Positions 62,846 through 64,000 of a stretch of 64,000 nt of DNA are shown here, piece by piece. Each line of letters begins with the position of its first letter. The first letter of the stretch is position 1. This stretch comes from Alistipes finegoldii DSM 17242 (GTDB lineage Bacteria > Bacteroidota > Bacteroidia > Bacteroidales > Rikenellaceae), in the NCBI RefSeq assembly GCF_000265365.1, contig NC_018011.1, positions 1,116,001 to 1,180,000 of the forward strand. Reading direction: 5' to 3'. The position numbers and the translations under genes are program-made. The notes under the pieces were generated by a model. It saw only the letters and a list, made by a program, of their open reading frames with translations, was not told the DNA's origin and made no database searches.

Positions 62846-64000
62846 ATGAATGAACGATTGTTGCCGGGACGTATCCGTTCGGGCTGGGGAGTCTCTATTC
62901 TTTTTCTTTGTTTAATGGCCCTTTCCGGGTGCTGTTCACACGAAGCGATTCGGGTGAATCTCATTCCGCGCCCGGCGGAAATGGAGGTGCTGTCCGGGTA
63001 TTTTCAGCCGGGAAACACGACGGTGGACGACTTCACGACCGTAGTTGTGGACAATTCCCGGATGGATGCGCTGGGACGGGAGGGATACGAACTTACGGTC
63101 GATCGCTCGTCGGTGAGACTCACGGCTGCCACCCAGACCGGCATTTTCTATGGGAAACGGACGCTGGAACAGTTGATGACCGACAAGGGTATTCCTTGCG
63201 TAAGGGTCAGCGACCGGCCCCGGTTTGCCTACCGGGGCATGCACATGGATGTATCGCGGCATTTCTTTCCGAAAAGTCAGGTGCTGAAGATGCTGGACGA
63301 AATGGCCCGCTACAAACTCAACGTATTCCATTTCCATCTGACCGATAACGGTGGTTGGCGCATCCGGATCGACAAATATCCGCGGCTCACCGCCGAAGGG
63401 GCATTCCGCACGCAGCGGGATTGGTATGCATGGTGGGACCGGAACGACCGTCGCTATCTTCCCGAGGGAACTCCGGGCGCTTACGGCGGATATTTCACCA
63501 AAGAGGACATCCGTGAGATCGTGACCTACGCCGCCGAGCGGCACATTACGGTCATTCCCGAGATCGAATTCCCGGCGCATTCCGACGCCGTGTTCATCGG
63601 CTATCCGGAGTTGTGCTGTACGGGCAAACCTTATACGACGGGAGAATTTTGTGTCGGCAACGAACAGGTATATACTTTTATGGAGGATGTGCTTACCGAA
63701 GTTATGGAGCTTTTCCCTTCGAAATACATCCATATCGGAGGCGACGAGGCCCGGAAAGTCGCCTGGGCGACCTGTCCGAAATGCCAGGCCCTGATCGAGC
63801 GGGAGAGACTTGACGGGATACAGGGACTCCAACCCTATATGATCGCCCGTATCCAGGATTTTCTCGCTTCGAAAGGGCGGGTTATGGTCGGCTGGGATGA
63901 AATACTGCACAACGAACTGCATTCCGAAACCTTGGTTATGTCGTATCGTGGACAGAAAGGGGCTATCGAAGCCGCTAATCGGGGCAATTATGCCGTAATG
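62846..64000 (+). CDS. GH20 beta-N-acetylhexosaminidase, lipoprotein (3' end outside the window)
   Basis: 385 codons are inside the window and the frame is still open at the edge. Lipobox ALSGC with Cys29. Close relative of the GH20 at 32819: both have GMHMDVSRHFFP-type and MARYKLN segments, GAYGGYFTKED, and the Asp-Glu pair (here 300-301) in HIGGDEA. The third hexosaminidase of the region. It starts 21 bases after a terminator, so it may be transcribed by read-through or from its own promoter. Confidence 0.9.
   Translation, partial: MNERLLPGRIRSGWGVSILFLCLMALSGCCSHEAIRVNLIPRPAEMEVLSGYFQPGNTTVDDFTTVVVDNSRMDALGREGYELTVDRSSVRLTAATQTGIFYGKRTLEQLMTDKGIPCVRVSDRPRFAYRGMHMDVSRHFFPKSQVLKMLDEMARYKLNVFHFHLTDNGGWRIRIDKYPRLTAEGAFRTQRDWYAWWDRNDRRYLPEGTPGAYGGYFTKEDIREIVTYAAERHITVIPEIEFPAHSDAVFIGYPELCCTGKPYTTGEFCVGNEQVYTFMEDVLTEVMELFPSKYIHIGGDEARKVAWATCPKCQALIERERLDGIQGLQPYMIARIQDFLASKGRVMVGWDEILHNELHSETLVMSYRGQKGAIEAANRGNYAVM

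Noticed and set aside
1..64000. CRISPR array or restriction/anti-phage system
   Set aside because: No regularly spaced direct repeats and no Cas, methylase or defence-type genes were seen.

Overview
The window looks like chromosome from a gut Bacteroidota, most probably Rikenellaceae (Alistipes-like). The evidence is SusC/SusD pairs, a hybrid two-component sensor (HTCS), many lipoprotein glycoside hydrolases, Bacteroidota-type -7 boxes (TAnnTTTG), an IntDOT-type integrase and high G+C. The genus is inferred from family content, not from a database search.

Layout. 1-330: a possible edge of an integrated element (tRNA T-arm/acceptor-like 3' end followed by a strong terminator). 331-912: no convincing CDS, but a large structured inverted repeat with its own minus-strand promoter-like box and terminators, a candidate structured RNA. 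913-4292 (-): TonB receptor and a nucleoside hydrolase/FmdE fusion. 4480-6444 (+): a FUSC-like/MFS fusion transporter. 6448-15766 (-): a complete urease island, ureABC, ureEFGD, urea channel and Ni ECF-type transporter (NikMN fusion, CbiQ, CbiO). 15985-19651: crcB fluoride channel, enolase, cation/proton antiporter and a DUF4375 protein. 19727-22203: remnant of a conjugative element (intact tyrosine integrase, DUF3408 pseudogene with a nonsense mutation and a frameshift, tandem perfect hairpins). 22304-64000: a very large glycan-utilisation region.

The glycan region has a minus-strand operon (GH3, GH127, DUF4091 protein), a divergent HTCS regulator, a plus-strand operon (GH20, GH3, GH3, GH20, NagX/HGSNAT-like acyltransferase, GH97, GH65, EEP phosphatase), a convergent metallophosphoesterase, and a SusC/SusD operon. 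The SusC/SusD operon carries an F5/8-type lipoprotein, a GH5, two paralogous beta-helix (GH28/GH49-like) proteins, two FimB/Mfa2-like lipoproteins with discoidin-like C-termini, and a third GH20 cut by the right edge. A sequence close to TTTyCGGwAAAwwTTCrACC lies upstream of three transcription units in the same relative orientation and is a candidate operator linking them into one regulon.

Working model (inference): the enzymes suggest a glycoconjugate with terminal beta-HexNAc, beta-Glc/Xyl and alpha-linked glucose or galactose. The urease island supplies ammonia from host urea. The most unusual material is the lipoprotein family that puts one fimbrillin-like N-terminal domain on different C-terminal modules, including a whole beta-helix hydrolase, plus the three-copy operator motif and the structured RNA candidate near the left edge.
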